Shown: piece by piece, positions 63,632 to 64,000 of the stretch
Position numbering within the stretch: position 1 is the first letter of the stretch
Layout: the number at the start of each line of letters is the position of its first letter
Source of the DNA: an uncultured Actinomycetes bacterium
GTDB lineage: Bacteria > Actinomycetota > Acidimicrobiia > Acidimicrobiales > Acidimicrobilacustridaceae
Direction: 5' to 3'
Assembly: GCA_937876315.1 (NCBI GenBank)
Contig: CALEHQ010000041.1
Location: 1-64,000 of the forward strand
DNA length: 64,000 nt
Made by a program: the position numbers and the translations under genes
The notes under the pieces: generated by a model
What the model was told of the DNA's origin: nothing
The model's database searches: none
The model's input: only the letters and a program-made list of their open reading frames with translations

Positions 63632-64000
63632 ATAACCACTGCAGCAGGCGAACAATCAGGCGCACGAACGCGAAAACCAACCGCTCGTCAGCTGGGCTCG
63701 ATCGTCTGCGCAATCCTCTCCTTTGTCACGTTCACTCTCGGGGTGACCTCCATTTGGACCCGAATGACGGTTTTCGATTCGGCCCGATTCGCGGAACGAG
63801 CCGAGAGGGTCCTCGACTCTCAAGCGGTGCGGTCAAAGCTTGCTGACGAAATCACCGATGCCATCATCAATGCCGGCCCCTCGAATCTTGCGTCGTTTCG
63901 CACGATCATCCGCTCGACACTTGATCCAATCTTGCAAACCCCAGCGTTTCGTTCGATCTTTCGAAGAGCCCTCGACACCAGTCACGATTACCTCTTTACC
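63632..64000 (+). CDS. Partial membrane protein, unrecognised
   Basis: An open frame from the stop at 63626-63628 to the window end. It encodes a basic segment (GARTRKPTARQ), one hydrophobic helix (SIVCAILSFVTFTLGV), then a soluble helical region (FDSARFAERAERVLDS...). The topology looks genuine. No ATG, GTG or TTG precedes the helix; the first canonical start is GTG 63743, inside it. AAGGTG lies 7 nt upstream of an ATA at 63632, which I tentatively use. The layout recalls actinobacterial integral membrane proteins of unknown function. Confidence 0.45.
   Translation, partial: MTTAAGEQSGARTRKPTARQLGSIVCAILSFVTFTLGVTSIWTRMTVFDSARFAERAERVLDSQAVRSKLADEITDAIINAGPSNLASFRTIIRSTLDPILQTPAFRSIFRRALDTSHDYLFT

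Overview
The window reads as a chromosomal core region of a moderately GC-rich actinobacterium. The best guess is class Acidimicrobiia (Ilumatobacter/Microthrix-like). This rests on: actinobacterial-type LexA boxes (GAAC-N4-GTTC); a polyphosphate/ATP glucokinase; RNase J; a small zinc-ribbon protein of the BsaP kind behind bioB; a eukaryote-like ProRS; and the gene orders rpsB-tsf-pyrH-frr-cdsA-dxr-rseP-ispG-proS and rimP-nusA-infB-rbfA-truB-ribF. No 16S rRNA or tRNA was seen, so the class-level placement is inference. Most genes lie on the minus strand in tightly overlapping runs (ATGA, GTGA and TGATG junctions). There is no sign of phage, IS elements or CRISPR.

Layout. At 0-10.3 kb is an SOS pair, lexA (+) and recA (-), each preceded by LexA boxes. 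Between them is a minus-strand run recA > miaB > miaA > dapF > hflX > dapC > dapD > dapE. It mixes tRNA modification, a ribosome-associated GTPase and diaminopimelate/lysine synthesis. At 10.3-17.5 kb are msrB (+), then ftsK > rimO > pgsA > ltrA-like > cinA (-). At 17.6-25.5 kb are an exported lipase (+), dapA > rnj > bioB > bsaP (-), SURF1, and a TetR regulator with a ferritin-like diiron protein. At 25.5-32.7 kb are an acyl-CoA ligase, a DedA-like protein, and rpsO > pnp > M16 peptidase > dapB with a highly structured rpsO-pnp spacer. At 33-41.6 kb a sulfotransferase (+) is inserted beside rimP > nusA > infB > rbfA > truB > ribF. At 41.9-51.9 kb lies rpsB > tsf > pyrH > frr > cdsA > dxr > rseP > ispG > proS. 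At 52-57.4 kb is comM > dprA > xerC > a LytM-lipase fusion. At 57.5-59 kb are a cytochrome c lipoprotein and a small plus-strand cluster. At 59-63.5 kb is gnd > aldose epimerase > pgi > ppgK. The window ends inside an unrecognised plus-strand membrane protein.

How the parts fit. All six enzymes from dihydrodipicolinate synthase to DAP epimerase (dapA, B, C, D, E, F) are here, in three loci, which supplies meso-DAP and lysine. dxr and ispG flank the RseP-type site-2 protease, giving part of the DXP isoprenoid pathway. The infB and rpsB clusters supply translation initiation, elongation and recycling. recA, lexA, dprA, comM, xerC and ftsK cover recombination, DNA uptake and chromosome segregation. 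The gnd-pgi-ppgK cluster handles the fate of glucose 6-phosphate.

Most unusual items: a degenerate LytM domain fused to a Ser hydrolase next to rpsB; a pair of tiny coupled genes (36-aa membrane peptide and 74-aa zinc-finger-like protein); a repeat-encoding gene divergent from lexA that shares three LexA boxes; a TetR/diiron pair behind a clear inverted-repeat operator; and the nested stem-loop leader of pnp.
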